Assembly (NCBI GenBank): GCA_016220085.1
Contig: JACRIN010000015.1
Span: 91,007 to 155,006 of the forward strand
Length of the DNA: 64,000 nucleotides
Direction: 5' to 3'
Origin: Planctomycetota bacterium
GTDB lineage: Bacteria; Planctomycetota; UBA1135; GCA-002686595
Below, one piece after another: positions 63,782 to 64,000 of the stretch (position 1 is the stretch's first letter; every line of letters begins with the position of its first letter). Made by a program: the position numbers and the translations under genes. The notes beneath the pieces were generated by a model, which was not told the origin of the DNA, did not search any database, and worked only from the letters and a program-made list of their open reading frames with translations.

Positions 63782-64000
63782 TCCATGAGAGGGCCCCAGC
63801 CTGTCAAGGTGTCGCCTTCGATCCCGGTCGCCACGAGCTCCTTCCGCCACGCTTCCATTCGCAGTCGTTGATGGCTCGGGTCTCGAGCCGCTGCTCGTTG
63901 GAGTCCGTCCAGCCAGGTCCTGCACTCTGCTAGGCGCGCTTTGACGCGCGAGCCCATTGCCGCAGTGACCCGGACTGGGCGGTGGAGGTTCGTGATCGAC
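63772..64000 (-). CDS. 3' part of a protein gene that runs off the window
   Basis: The frame is open from the window edge (SITNLHRPVRVTAAMGSRV ...) to a TGA at 63772-63774 that lies inside the terminal repeat of the MITE-like element. The 75 residues are helical and basic (RLAECRTWLDGLQRAAARD, LRMEAWRKELVATGIEG). I do not recognise the family. An ATG at 63957 is internal to the frame. The natural C-terminus may have been replaced when the element inserted. Confidence 0.45.
   Translation of the reverse strand, partial: SITNLHRPVRVTAAMGSRVKARLAECRTWLDGLQRAAARDPSHQRLRMEAWRKELVATGIEGDTLTGWGPLMEAR

Overview
The window is very GC-rich DNA from a bacterium that looks like a member of the Planctomycetota. 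This placement is an inference, not a proven assignment. It rests on four things: a GreA of more than 700 residues of the kind known in the Planctomycetes-Verrucomicrobia-Chlamydiae group; a cysteine-containing C-terminal module (GC...DFN...W.RDP) shared by two secreted proteins here and seen in planctomycete exported proteins; a TPR protein carrying RNA polymerase alpha-CTD domains; and frequent start codons with no Shine-Dalgarno sequence. Two thirds of the window is ordinary chromosome core. The middle (about 18 to 32 kb) is an accessory region with recombinase remains.

Layout. 0-17.8 kb: a secreted protein of unknown function, class I aldolase, a large secreted papain-like protease with many beta-sandwich repeats, a dus/amidohydrolase pair, an RlmI-type methyltransferase, long-form GreA, AhcY, GluQ and a membrane-anchored hydrolase, ending at tRNA-Asn(GUU). 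18-32 kb: two coupled secreted beta-propeller proteins, a 5'-truncated large serine recombinase with its small HTH partner, a membrane-anchored surface protein, a RhuM-Doc protein, a small secreted protein split by an in-frame TAG, a 756-residue protein of unknown function and a tyrosine-recombinase fragment. 32.6-35.6 kb: an HDOD protein and a PAS-like/GGDEF/hemerythrin diguanylate cyclase, probably one sensory unit. 36-43 kb: secreted VOC protein, citrate synthase, leucyl aminopeptidase, ETF-quinone oxidoreductase and a sulfatase-fold lipoprotein. 43-47 kb: MoaD-MoaE fusion, two tandem surface-protein paralogues, SSB and a PilZ protein. 47-56 kb: a HAF-repeat secreted protein, then the translation and secretion cluster ffh-rpsP-(EndoIII-like)-maf-rpmE-prfA-prmC, all on the minus strand. 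55.9-57.7 kb: a two-gene AAA ATPase plus TOPRIM cassette, a likely anti-phage system set between ffh and murA. 58-63.6 kb: murA, a HIT protein, and the plus-strand operon TPR/alpha-CTD - ruvA - serA. The window ends in a 169-bp inverted-repeat element (MITE-like) and a gene cut by the window edge.

How the genes work together. The c-di-GMP theme recurs (diguanylate cyclase at 34.3 kb, PilZ receptor at 46.8 kb). Central carbon and amino-acid metabolism is represented by aldolase, citrate synthase, ETF-QO, SerA and AhcY. Transcription and translation factors dominate 48-56 kb. Promoters that can be read by eye are of the housekeeping type (TTGAC-like box, 16-18 bp, TAGGAT or TATAAG-like box). 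Several minus-10 boxes lie only 6-7 bp before a start codon, which points to leaderless messages. The best candidates for undescribed biology are the ATPase/TOPRIM cassette, the TPR/double-alpha-CTD adaptor, the EndoIII-like protein that has lost its catalytic residues and gained a histone-H1-like tail, and the multi-domain secreted papain-like protease.
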